This document shows positions 17,840 through 25,728 of a stretch of 64,000 bases of DNA, one piece after another. The DNA is taken from NCBI RefSeq assembly GCF_019704555.1, contig NZ_AP024745.1, positions 3,790,501-3,854,500 on the forward strand. The letters are read 5' to 3'. Each line of letters starts with the position of its first letter. The first letter of the stretch is position 1. Both the position numbers and the translations under genes were made by a program. Origin of the DNA: Actinoplanes sp. L3-i22. GTDB lineage: Bacteria; Actinomycetota; Actinomycetes; Mycobacteriales; Micromonosporaceae. The notes under the pieces were generated by a model. The model saw nothing but the letters and a program-made list of their open reading frames with translations, had not been told where the DNA came from and ran no database searches.

Positions 17840-19321
17840 GTGACGACAACAACCGAGCAGCGCCCACGCGTGAACTCCACGCTGCTGGTGCTCTACCTGT
17901 CCCTGGGCGGCCTGGCCTTCGCCGTCCTGCAGTCGCTGGTCGCGCCCGCGCTGTCGACCATCGCCCGGGACCTCGGGGTCTCCGCCGCCGACGGCAGCTG
18001 GGTGATCACCGCGTACCTGCTGGCGGCGTCGGTGCTCACGCCGATCCTCGGCCGCCTCGGCGACATGGTCGGCAAGCGCCGCGTCCTGATCGGCGTCCTC
18101 ACCACCCTCGCCGCCGGCACGCTGCTCGCCGCCCTCGCGCCGAACCTGTCCGTGCTGATCGTCGCCCGGGTCCTGCAGGGCGCGGCCGGCGCGATCCTCC
18201 CGCTGTCGATCGGCATCGTCCGCGACGAGCTGCCCCGGGAGAAGGTCGGCGTCATCGTCGGCCTGCTCTCCGCGATCTTCGGCATCGGCGCCGGGGTCGG
18301 CATCGTCGGCGCCGGCCCGATCGTCGAGCACCTCACCTGGCACTGGCTGTTCTGGCTGCCCCTGGTCCTGGTCGTGATCGCCCTGCTCGGCGCGATCTTC
18401 GGGATGCGCGAGTCGCCGGTCCGCACCCCGGGCCGCCTCGACTGGGCGGGTGCCGGCATCCTCTCGGTCGGCCTGGTCGCGCTGCTGCTGGCGATCAGCA
18501 AGGGCCAGAGCTGGGGCTGGGGCTCCGGCGACACGATCGGCCTGCTCGCCGCCGGTGTCGTACTGCTGGTGGTGTTCGTCCTGGTCGAGCTGCGGGTCGC
18601 CGAGCCGCTGGTGGACATGCGCCTGATGAAGCTGCGCGCGGTCTGGTCCACCGACCTGGTCGCGATGATCCTCGGCTTCGCCATGTTCGGCACGTTCCTG
18701 CTGGTCCCGACGCTGCTGCAGCTGCCCGCGGCGACCGGTTACGGCTTCGGCAAGTCGGTCTCCCAGTCCGGCCTGTTCCTGCTGCCCACGGTCGTCATGA
18801 TGGTCGTCTTCGGACCGCTCGCCGGCCTGCTGTCCAAGCGTTACGGCCCGAAACTGCCGATGTTCCTCGGCACCGTCGCGGTCGTCGCCGCGTTCGCCCT
18901 GCCGGCCCTCGGGCACGGCGCGATCTGGCAGGTCCTGGCGTCCGGCGTGCTGACCGGCACCGGCATCGGCCTGTCCTTCGCGGCCATGTCGAACGCCATC
19001 ATCGAGGCCGTCCCGTCCGCCCAGACCGGCGAGGCGACCAGCGTCAACACCATCGCCCGCACGATCGGCAGCAGCATCGGCACGGCCGTCGTCGCCGCGG
19101 TGATCACCTCGCACACCACGGCCCAGGGCCTGCCCACCGACGACGCGTTCACGATGGGCTTCTGGACCTGCGCCCTGGTCGGCGTCCTCGCGGTCGCCGC
19201 CGCCCTCGCGTTCCCCTCCGCCCACCGCCGCCACGAAGAGGCGGTCGCGACGGGCGTCACGGACCTTCCGGACGAGCCGGAGGAGATCCACCTCCCCCAC
19301 CTGCACCACGTGGACAAGTAA
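17840..19321 (+). CDS. MFS drug-efflux transporter (DHA2-type)
   Basis: About 493 residues with around fourteen helices. It has motif A-like GRLGDMVGKRRVLIGVL, motif C-like GAGVGIVGAGPIVE, and ARVLQGAAGAILPLSIG. It belongs to the proton-coupled EmrB/QacA-like multidrug exporters. The C-terminus is cytoplasmic and His-rich (HLPHLHHVDK). I prefer GTG at 17840 over ATG at 17792 because the second operator arm lies at 17799-17820 and the 16 extra residues are unlike the family. It is probably repressed by the divergent TetR, with an intrinsic terminator 44 bases after the stop. Confidence 0.9.
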   Translation: MTTTTEQRPRVNSTLLVLYLSLGGLAFAVLQSLVAPALSTIARDLGVSAADGSWVITAYLLAASVLTPILGRLGDMVGKRRVLIGVLTTLAAGTLLAALAPNLSVLIVARVLQGAAGAILPLSIGIVRDELPREKVGVIVGLLSAIFGIGAGVGIVGAGPIVEHLTWHWLFWLPLVLVVIALLGAIFGMRESPVRTPGRLDWAGAGILSVGLVALLLAISKGQSWGWGSGDTIGLLAAGVVLLVVFVLVELRVAEPLVDMRLMKLRAVWSTDLVAMILGFAMFGTFLLVPTLLQLPAATGYGFGKSVSQSGLFLLPTVVMMVVFGPLAGLLSKRYGPKLPMFLGTVAVVAAFALPALGHGAIWQVLASGVLTGTGIGLSFAAMSNAIIEAVPSAQTGEATSVNTIARTIGSSIGTAVVAAVITSHTTAQGLPTDDAFTMGFWTCALVGVLAVAAALAFPSAHRRHEEAVATGVTDLPDEPEEIHLPHLHHVDK

Positions 19322-19364
19322 CCCGCCGCCCCGGGCAGCTCGGTAGCGCTGCTGCTCCGGTGAT

Positions 19365-19408
19365 CAGAGCCTCCCCGGCAAAGTCGCCGGGGAGGCTCTG
19401 ACTTTTTT
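19365..19408 (+). terminator. Intrinsic terminator of the MFS gene
   Basis: CAGAGCCTCCCCGGC and GCCGGGGAGGCTCTG form a perfect 15-bp stem with a 6-base loop, followed after AC by TTTTTT at 19403-19408. It is a classic rho-independent terminator in the plus direction. The stem may also stop the convergent subtilase transcript. Confidence 0.95.
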
Positions 19409-19419
19409 GGGGGGCCGGG

Positions 19420-22400
19420 TTAGAGGCGGGGGTCCTCCTGGACCTTCAGGGCGTTGAGGATCGGGTCGGCTTCGTCTTTTTCTCGGGTGAAGGTGAGGGT
19501 CAGGTCGCCGCCGGTGTGGGTGACGGTGACGGTGTTCGGGTCGGCGGTCAGGGCGCCGGCCTTTGCCTGGACGTCGTGGTCGTAGAGGGCGATCTTGCCG
19601 TCCGCCAGCACGTCGAAGGCGCGCTTGCCCGGCTTGACCTTCTCGAACTCCGCGAAGTCGAGCTCGATCCGGTACGTCCCGGCCGGGGCGTTCTTGAACA
19701 CGTACTTGAACGTCTCGCCGGTCCGCTGGGTGCGGTACACCGCGTCGTCCCTGGTGCCGGCGATGTCGGCACGGGTGGTGGTGACCTTGCCGCCGACGTA
19801 GTTCTGGTCGGGTGACCAGACGAAGCCGTCGGCGCCTACGGCTCCGGGGCCGCCGGCGTCGATGCCCTTCCAGTAGGCGGACGTCGCGAGGCGGACCGGT
19901 TTGAGCTGGGTGTCGCCCTTGCCGGCGTTGGACGCGACGAGCAGGTTCCCGGTGAGCACGCCGGGTTTGAGGCCGGTGTTGTCGGCCGTCACGGTGACGG
20001 TGGTGGACTTGCCGGCCGCGAGCGTGACCTTGCCGGCCCCGGTGAGGGTCAGCCACGGGAGCTCGGCCTGCTCGCTGATCTGGACGTCGAGCGGGGCGGA
20101 GCCGCTGTTGGTGACGGTGACCTTGGTGGTCGCCTTCTGGCCTTTGTCGAGCAGCCAGTCGAGGTCGCCGGCGGTGACGGTGGCGATGCCCGTGGTCAGG
20201 GCGGTGTTCCGTACCTCGGCCTGGTCTTTCTTGGTGATGGTGACCGTCTGACTGGTGGTGATGTAGTTCGGCGCCTCGATCTTCACGGTGTTCTCGCCGA
20301 TCAGTGCCTGGGCCTTCCACCGGCCCTTCACATCCGTCGTGATGACTCTCTCGCCGAGTGTGACAATCGCGCCCTCGATCGGCTTGCCGTCGTTGAAGTC
20401 GGTGACCGTGCCCTCGATTGTTCCCGAGGCCGGGATGCTGTACTCCAGGCCCATGCCGGCCTTGAGGACGGGCTGGTCGACGGAGTACTGACCGGCGGGG
20501 TTGTGGTTCAGGCTCTCCACCCCGATCGTCGCCGACGACCCCTGGGTGAGCGGGTTCTCGCCGCCGACCCCGTCGCCGTAACCGATCTGGATCCGGCCGT
20601 CGGCGATCAGCGTGACCGAGAAGCTGACCCGAGCCGTCCGGTCGCTGTAGAAGGTGACGTTGCGCCACTCGACGACCTGCGCCGACACCCCGTCCACCTC
20701 GGTCGTGCCGAAGTAGATGCCCGCCTCGTCGTCGACGACCAGGTCGTCCCAGAACGGGTGGATCGCGTCGATCGGGGACGAGGACGGCAGCGCCGTGTTG
20801 TTCCCCGACGTGTCGGCGCGGTCGAAGGCCAGCGTGCCGTTGGTCGTCACGCACACGCCGTCCCAGGCGCTGTCGTAGAACGGCTGCAGGTAGCCGGCGT
20901 CGAACCACAGCGGGCCGCAGAGGTCGTCGCCGTGCCAGCCGGATTCCTGCGTGCCCTGGCGGTAGAGCCCGTCGGTCACCTTCATCGTGTACGAGCGACC
21001 GGCGGGAGCCACCGGGACGGGACCCGGGTCCGGCTGCTCGGGCTGTTCCTCCGGCGGCGCCGCGTCGGCGCGCGGGTCGAGCGTCACCCGCAGCGCCGCG
21101 ATGCTCGGGGGCTTCAGGCCCTTCGAGCCGCGCAGCTCCACGGTCAGCGGACCGCCCGCGTGCGTGATGACGGCCTTGCGCCAGTCGGCGGTGTCCGGCC
21201 CGACGGCCGCGGTCGGATCGTAGGCGTAATCGGTCAGCGCTCCGTCCACGAGCACGTCGAACACCCGCTTGCCCCGACCTGTCCTGTCGATCTCGGCAAA
21301 ACCGAGATCGATCGCGTACGTGCCCTTGGGGGCGTCCGGGAAGCGGTAGAACAGTGACTTGTCCGACGTGGTGCGCTGCGACTGGAACAGCGCGTCATCC
21401 GTCGTACGGGCAATCGGGGTTTTGGTGAAGTTGATCTTTGTCTTGCCCTGGTAGCCCCAGGACTTCTTGCTCGCGGCCTGGTCGGCGGACCAGATGAAGC
21501 CGGAGCCGTCGGTCAGCTTGGCGCCGCCGGAGTTCACGCCGACCTGGTACTTCGTGGTCGTGAGCGTCACCGGGACGTAGCTCTTGGACTGCCGGCCGGA
21601 GTCGGAGCGAACCACAATGTTCGCGCCCTGGACGCCGGGCTCGGCGCCCTTCGAGGTGATCGAGACCTGCACGGTCGTCGACTGGCCGGGGGCGAGGGTG
21701 CCACCGGTCGAGGAGAGCGACAGCCACGGCAGGTCGGTGAACAGGTCGTCCTCGACGTCGACGAGCACGACGTCGTCGGCGAGCTGGTCGACCGCCCACA
21801 GCGCCCCGGTGGCGTCGGTCTCGAGGCCGCCGCCCTGGCCGGCCTTCTGACCCGGGAACCACCACGCGTTGACCAGCGAGCAGTCGTCCGGGTCGACCTG
21901 CAGCAGGCGGGTCGGCCGGTTGGAGGTGAGGTCGGTGTACCAGATCGTGTCCGACGCCTGGTTGTAGGCCAGACCCATCACCTCGGGCAGCGGCGGGGCG
22001 CAGAAGGACAGCAGCGCGCCCGCGTTGTCGTGCGACGTGCCGGCGACGGTCCCGATCATGCCGTTCGCGCGGCCGCCGACGTAGAAGACGTCCTCGGCCG
22101 GGTTGTAGGCGAGACCGGTCAGCTGCAGCGTGGACCAGTCACCCTTGATCTGCCGCGTCTCCTTGCCGGTGTCCCGGTTGAAGCAGTGGATGTAGCTGGC
22201 CGGGCTGTCCTCCATCTGGCACATGTCACCGGTCTTGGTGTCCAGCGCCATGTCGAACGCCCGGTAGTCGGGGTTCCACGACGCGTCGAAGACCTTCCCG
22301 GTCTTCTTGCCGGTCACCGTGTAGGCGGTGTTGGTGCGCTTGTCGTAGTCGTGGACCCAGACGTCGCCGTCGTAGCCGAGGCCGGAAGGCTCCTTCTCCG

Positions 22401-25400
22401 CGATCGTGCCGGGGATCGGGATCCGGGTGATGACGTCGCCGCCGGCGGTCGGGCCGACCTTGGCGGCCGCCTGCGCCTCCGCGGTGCTCGACGTGGCCGG
22501 CTTGCCGTCGACGGTCGACGGCTTCATGCCGCTCGCGCCGGCCTTCCACGCGGCGAGGTCGATCTTGCTGGCCGCGCCCGTGCCGGTGCGCGCGGTGGCG
22601 CCGGCGGCGTCGAGCTCGGGGTGCCGCGCGGCCTCACCCAGGTTGTACGTGAGGGGAGCGGAGCCGTTGTTGGTCAGCGTGAGCGTGCCGGTGCCGTTCT
22701 GGCCGGTGCCCAGCAGCGCGTCCAGGCCGTCGGCCTTCAGCCCGGCGGCGCCCGTGGTCAGACGCGCGTCGATGGTGGCTTTCGCGTAGAGCTGCTTCAG
22801 CGCGAAGGGATACGTCGCGGTCGGGTAGTTCGTCGCCTCGACCGTCATGGTGTAGTCGCCGACCGGGAGCTGCCGGTGCACGATGCCGGTCCCGTTGGTG
22901 GTGACCGCCTCGACCAGCCCGTCCTTGGTGCTGAAGGAAACCTTCGCGCCGGCGACCGGCAGCCCGTCGTTCTGGTCGGCGACGGTCGCGTCCAGGTACC
23001 CGAAGTCCGGCATGTCGTAGGTGACGATCATGCCGTCGTGCAGCACCGGGGCGTGGTCGGAGAACCGGATGCCGTCGACGCCGGCCCAGCCCTGGATGCC
23101 GGTGACGGCCTGCTCGCCGGCGGTCACCGGGTCGTCGGAACCGACGCCGTCGCCGTACCCGAAGATCATCGTGCCGGAGCGGGTGAGGGTGGCCGAGAAG
23201 TTCACCGGCTCGGTGTACTCGGCCCGGGTCGGCCAGGCCCAGAGCTTGGCGTTGCGGTACTCGACGACGAACGCGTCCTCGCCGTTGACCTTGGTGGCCG
23301 CGGTGAAGACACCGCCGCCGGCGGCGAACTCGACCGGGGTCTGGACGTAGAACGGGAAGATGCCCGCACCGCCGTAGCCCGGTCCGGTGGCGCCGTCCGG
23401 AGCGATGACGCCACGCAGGCCGACGCCGAGGGTGTCGTGGGTGCCGTTGTAGAGCGCGATCGGGAACGGCAGTTTCACCGTGGCCCAGACCCCGCTGTCG
23501 AAGGTGACCGGGTCGGTGCCGCGCAGGTACTCGCCCGCGGTGACGGCGCAGCGGTAGCCGCCCTTGTCGACGACCAGCCCGACCGGGATCTCGGCCGGCT
23601 GGTTCTGCGCGCCGACGGTCAGCGGGACCGTGGTGGGGGAGAAGCAGGCGTTGGGCTGGACGGCCAGGCCGTACGCGCCCTCGGGGACAGCGGCGATCGT
23701 GAAGGCGCCGTCGGCGTCTGTCCGTACCGTCTTCAGGGGGGTGTCCTTGACGGTGACGTCGGCGTTCGGGACCGGCCGCTTCTGGTCGTCGACGACCCGG
23801 CCGCTGATGTCGTGCTTCGCGGCGGCGGTCAGCGGCAACGTGACGGCGGTGTCCTCGCCGAGGCTGATCGTGACGGTGGCCGTCGCGGTCAGGTAGCCGA
23901 AGACCTTGGTGGTGAGCTGGTAGTCACCGGCCGGCAGGCTCGTGGTGAACCGGCCGTCCTGATCGGTGCCGATCGACCGGCTGAACGGGCCGCTGATCGT
24001 CACGTCGGCCGCCGGGACCGGGGCGCCGCCGGCGGTGACCACACCGGTGAGGGTGCCGCCCTTGCGGGGCGCGAGCGCCAGCAGGCGGACCAGGTCGAGC
24101 CGGCCCTCGCCGTACTTGTTGTTGATCTCGGCGGTGCCGCCGCACTCGGTGTCGTCGACGTCCACGGCCGACTCGCCCAGCAGGCGCCGGGTCTCGTCGA
24201 CCTGCCCGATCAGGGTCGGGTCGTAGCTCCAGAGGTCGGCGACGGCGCCGGCGATGTGCGGCGCCGCCATCGACGTGCCGGACATCTCGATGTAGCTGTT
24301 GTTCGGGTACGACGAGCGGACGGCGTCACCCGGAGCGGAGATCTCGGGCTTGATCTTGCCGCCCTCGCCCTCGCCCTTGCGGGAGAACGACGCGAGCGTG
24401 CCGTCCGACGAGTAGGCGCCGACGGAGTACGCGTCCTCGGCCGAGCCGGGCGAGGAGACGCTGTCGCAGTCCGCGTACGGCGAGGTGTTCCCGGACGACC
24501 AGACGCTGAAGATGCCCGCCGCGGTCCAGGCCTCGTCGACGGCCTGGAAGAAGTTGTCGAAGTTGTGCTCGACGGTCTGACCCCACGAGTTGTTGACCAC
24601 GTGCGGGCGCTTGGCCGGATCGGGGTTGTTCCCCTGCAGGTCGGTCGGGGCGAGCAGCCACCAGCCGGACCGCAGCAGCGACTCGACGCCGGTGCTGTCG
24701 CAGCAGCCGTTCGTCGCGATCCACTGCGCGTCCGGTGCGACGCCGATGTGGTCGGCGCCGTCGGAGCCGACCATGGTGCCCATGGTGTGCGTGCCGTGGC
24801 CGTTGTCGTCGCAGGGCGCGCCGGTGCACGAGCCGCGGGTGGCCATCCAGTTGTAGTTGTGGTCGACGGTGCCGTCCGGCTTCGTGCCCCGGTACTGGTG
24901 CAGCAGGGCCGGGTGGTCGAACTGCACGCCCGAGTCGAGGTTGGACACGGTGATGCCGGCGCCGGTGGCGCCCATCGCCCAGGCCTGCGGGGCGTGGATG
25001 GACTCCAGTCCCCAGGTGACGGTCTGGTCCTCGGCGGCCCTCGACGCGGCGGGGGCCTTTTCGTCCACCGGCGTGACGAGCGCGACCTGCGGCGTGGTGT
25101 GGATCTCGGCGACCTGCACGCGGGACGCCACGGTCAGGGCGAGCTTCTCGGTGCCGCCCTTGACGAGTACGGCGTTGGCGATCGGGTATGAGGTGTACTT
25201 GACGCCGGCCCGGTCGAGGTCGGGGGAGACGGATGCCACCGAGGTCTTCGCCGCCGCGGTCAGCGCGTCGTAGACGAACCTGCCACGGGCGGTCCAGTCG
25301 GCGATCTTCTTCGCCGGGGCGAGGTCGGCCTTGGCGGCGAAGGTGATCCAGAAGTCGGCGGACGGCTGCGTACGGAATCGGTCGGTCAGGTCGGACGCGA

Positions 25401-25509
25401 TCTTGCCGGCCGGTGTGCCGGGATCGGGCGCCGCGGACGCCGGTAGTTGCTGGAGCATGCTCAGGCCGGCCGCGATGGCCAGCGAAGCCGCGAGGGTCTT
25501 GAGTCTCAT
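19420..25509 (-). CDS. Very large secreted subtilase (S8) with duplicated C-terminal modules
   Basis: 2029 residues. A signal peptide covers 1-27 (cleavage near PASAAP) and a likely I9-type propeptide covers about 40-145. The peptidase S8 domain (about 165-475) has Asp192 in NLDSGVQFDHP, His238 in NGHGTHTMGTMVG, oxyanion Asn341 and nucleophile Ser413 in GTSMAAPHIAG. Then come carboxypeptidase-regulatory-like beta-sandwiches (about 485-650), a beta-propeller-like stretch (1020-1260) and modules present twice: a nidogen-like segment with GYGDGVG (about 655-835 and 1505-1695), a regulatory sandwich (836-915 and 1697-1770), an anchor-like domain with TNNGSAPL/TNSGSAPL, and a malectin-like domain (1320-1478 and 1873-2025). 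The malectin folds suggest carbohydrate binding. It is an extracellular protease, perhaps cell-surface associated. Confidence 0.95.
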   Translation of the reverse strand: MRLKTLAASLAIAAGLSMLQQLPASAAPDPGTPAGKIASDLTDRFRTQPSADFWITFAAKADLAPAKKIADWTARGRFVYDALTAAAKTSVASVSPDLDRAGVKYTSYPIANAVLVKGGTEKLALTVASRVQVAEIHTTPQVALVTPVDEKAPAASRAAEDQTVTWGLESIHAPQAWAMGATGAGITVSNLDSGVQFDHPALLHQYRGTKPDGTVDHNYNWMATRGSCTGAPCDDNGHGTHTMGTMVGSDGADHIGVAPDAQWIATNGCCDSTGVESLLRSGWWLLAPTDLQGNNPDPAKRPHVVNNSWGQTVEHNFDNFFQAVDEAWTAAGIFSVWSSGNTSPYADCDSVSSPGSAEDAYSVGAYSSDGTLASFSRKGEGEGGKIKPEISAPGDAVRSSYPNNSYIEMSGTSMAAPHIAGAVADLWSYDPTLIGQVDETRRLLGESAVDVDDTECGGTAEINNKYGEGRLDLVRLLALAPRKGGTLTGVVTAGGAPVPAADVTISGPFSRSIGTDQDGRFTTSLPAGDYQLTTKVFGYLTATATVTISLGEDTAVTLPLTAAAKHDISGRVVDDQKRPVPNADVTVKDTPLKTVRTDADGAFTIAAVPEGAYGLAVQPNACFSPTTVPLTVGAQNQPAEIPVGLVVDKGGYRCAVTAGEYLRGTDPVTFDSGVWATVKLPFPIALYNGTHDTLGVGLRGVIAPDGATGPGYGGAGIFPFYVQTPVEFAAGGGVFTAATKVNGEDAFVVEYRNAKLWAWPTRAEYTEPVNFSATLTRSGTMIFGYGDGVGSDDPVTAGEQAVTGIQGWAGVDGIRFSDHAPVLHDGMIVTYDMPDFGYLDATVADQNDGLPVAGAKVSFSTKDGLVEAVTTNGTGIVHRQLPVGDYTMTVEATNYPTATYPFALKQLYAKATIDARLTTGAAGLKADGLDALLGTGQNGTGTLTLTNNGSAPLTYNLGEAARHPELDAAGATARTGTGAASKIDLAAWKAGASGMKPSTVDGKPATSSTAEAQAAAKVGPTAGGDVITRIPIPGTIAEKEPSGLGYDGDVWVHDYDKRTNTAYTVTGKKTGKVFDASWNPDYRAFDMALDTKTGDMCQMEDSPASYIHCFNRDTGKETRQIKGDWSTLQLTGLAYNPAEDVFYVGGRANGMIGTVAGTSHDNAGALLSFCAPPLPEVMGLAYNQASDTIWYTDLTSNRPTRLLQVDPDDCSLVNAWWFPGQKAGQGGGLETDATGALWAVDQLADDVVLVDVEDDLFTDLPWLSLSSTGGTLAPGQSTTVQVSITSKGAEPGVQGANIVVRSDSGRQSKSYVPVTLTTTKYQVGVNSGGAKLTDGSGFIWSADQAASKKSWGYQGKTKINFTKTPIARTTDDALFQSQRTTSDKSLFYRFPDAPKGTYAIDLGFAEIDRTGRGKRVFDVLVDGALTDYAYDPTAAVGPDTADWRKAVITHAGGPLTVELRGSKGLKPPSIAALRVTLDPRADAAPPEEQPEQPDPGPVPVAPAGRSYTMKVTDGLYRQGTQESGWHGDDLCGPLWFDAGYLQPFYDSAWDGVCVTTNGTLAFDRADTSGNNTALPSSSPIDAIHPFWDDLVVDDEAGIYFGTTEVDGVSAQVVEWRNVTFYSDRTARVSFSVTLIADGRIQIGYGDGVGGENPLTQGSSATIGVESLNHNPAGQYSVDQPVLKAGMGLEYSIPASGTIEGTVTDFNDGKPIEGAIVTLGERVITTDVKGRWKAQALIGENTVKIEAPNYITTSQTVTITKKDQAEVRNTALTTGIATVTAGDLDWLLDKGQKATTKVTVTNSGSAPLDVQISEQAELPWLTLTGAGKVTLAAGKSTTVTVTADNTGLKPGVLTGNLLVASNAGKGDTQLKPVRLATSAYWKGIDAGGPGAVGADGFVWSPDQNYVGGKVTTTRADIAGTRDDAVYRTQRTGETFKYVFKNAPAGTYRIELDFAEFEKVKPGKRAFDVLADGKIALYDHDVQAKAGALTADPNTVTVTHTGGDLTLTFTREKDEADPILNALKVQEDPRL

Positions 25510-25524
25510 GGGGGTCTCTTCCGC

Positions 25525-25647
25525 CTACAGGGGTTGGTAGGGGTCGTGGCTCTCGTCGTCGGCGTCGCCGGCGCTGTCGTGGGGCTCGAGAGGTGGCGGT
25601 TCCTCGACGGGCGCGGAGTCGTCACGCGCGACGGGTGGCTCAGACAT
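25525..25647 (-). CDS. Small acidic proline-rich ORF upstream of the subtilase
   Basis: Forty codons from ATG at 25647 to TAG at 25525, ending 15 bases before the subtilase start. The product begins MSEPPVARDDSAPVEEPPP and ends DDESHDPYQPL; it is strongly acidic with no helix. It may be a leader peptide or a small co-translated protein. A chance frame cannot be excluded; the codon third positions are mostly G/C. Confidence 0.4.
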   Translation of the reverse strand: MSEPPVARDDSAPVEEPPPLEPHDSAGDADDESHDPYQPL

Positions 25648-25728
25648 GCATCGGCAACTGGCTATGGATCATGTGGCCATGCTCGGGCGGGACGAGGGGC
25701 CTTAGCTATCCGGCGGATACGTCAAACA

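Noticed and set aside
17738..19309. Apparent 705-residue protein extending TetR upstream through the MFS gene
   Set aside because: Only the last 181 residues have TetR features; the rest is the antisense of the transporter.
22030..25191. 1053-codon plus-strand open frame opposite the subtilase
   Set aside because: Its product is Val/Arg/Gly/Asp-rich without domains, and it is the antisense of a gene with a complete signal peptide and catalytic triad. Long antisense frames are expected at this GC.
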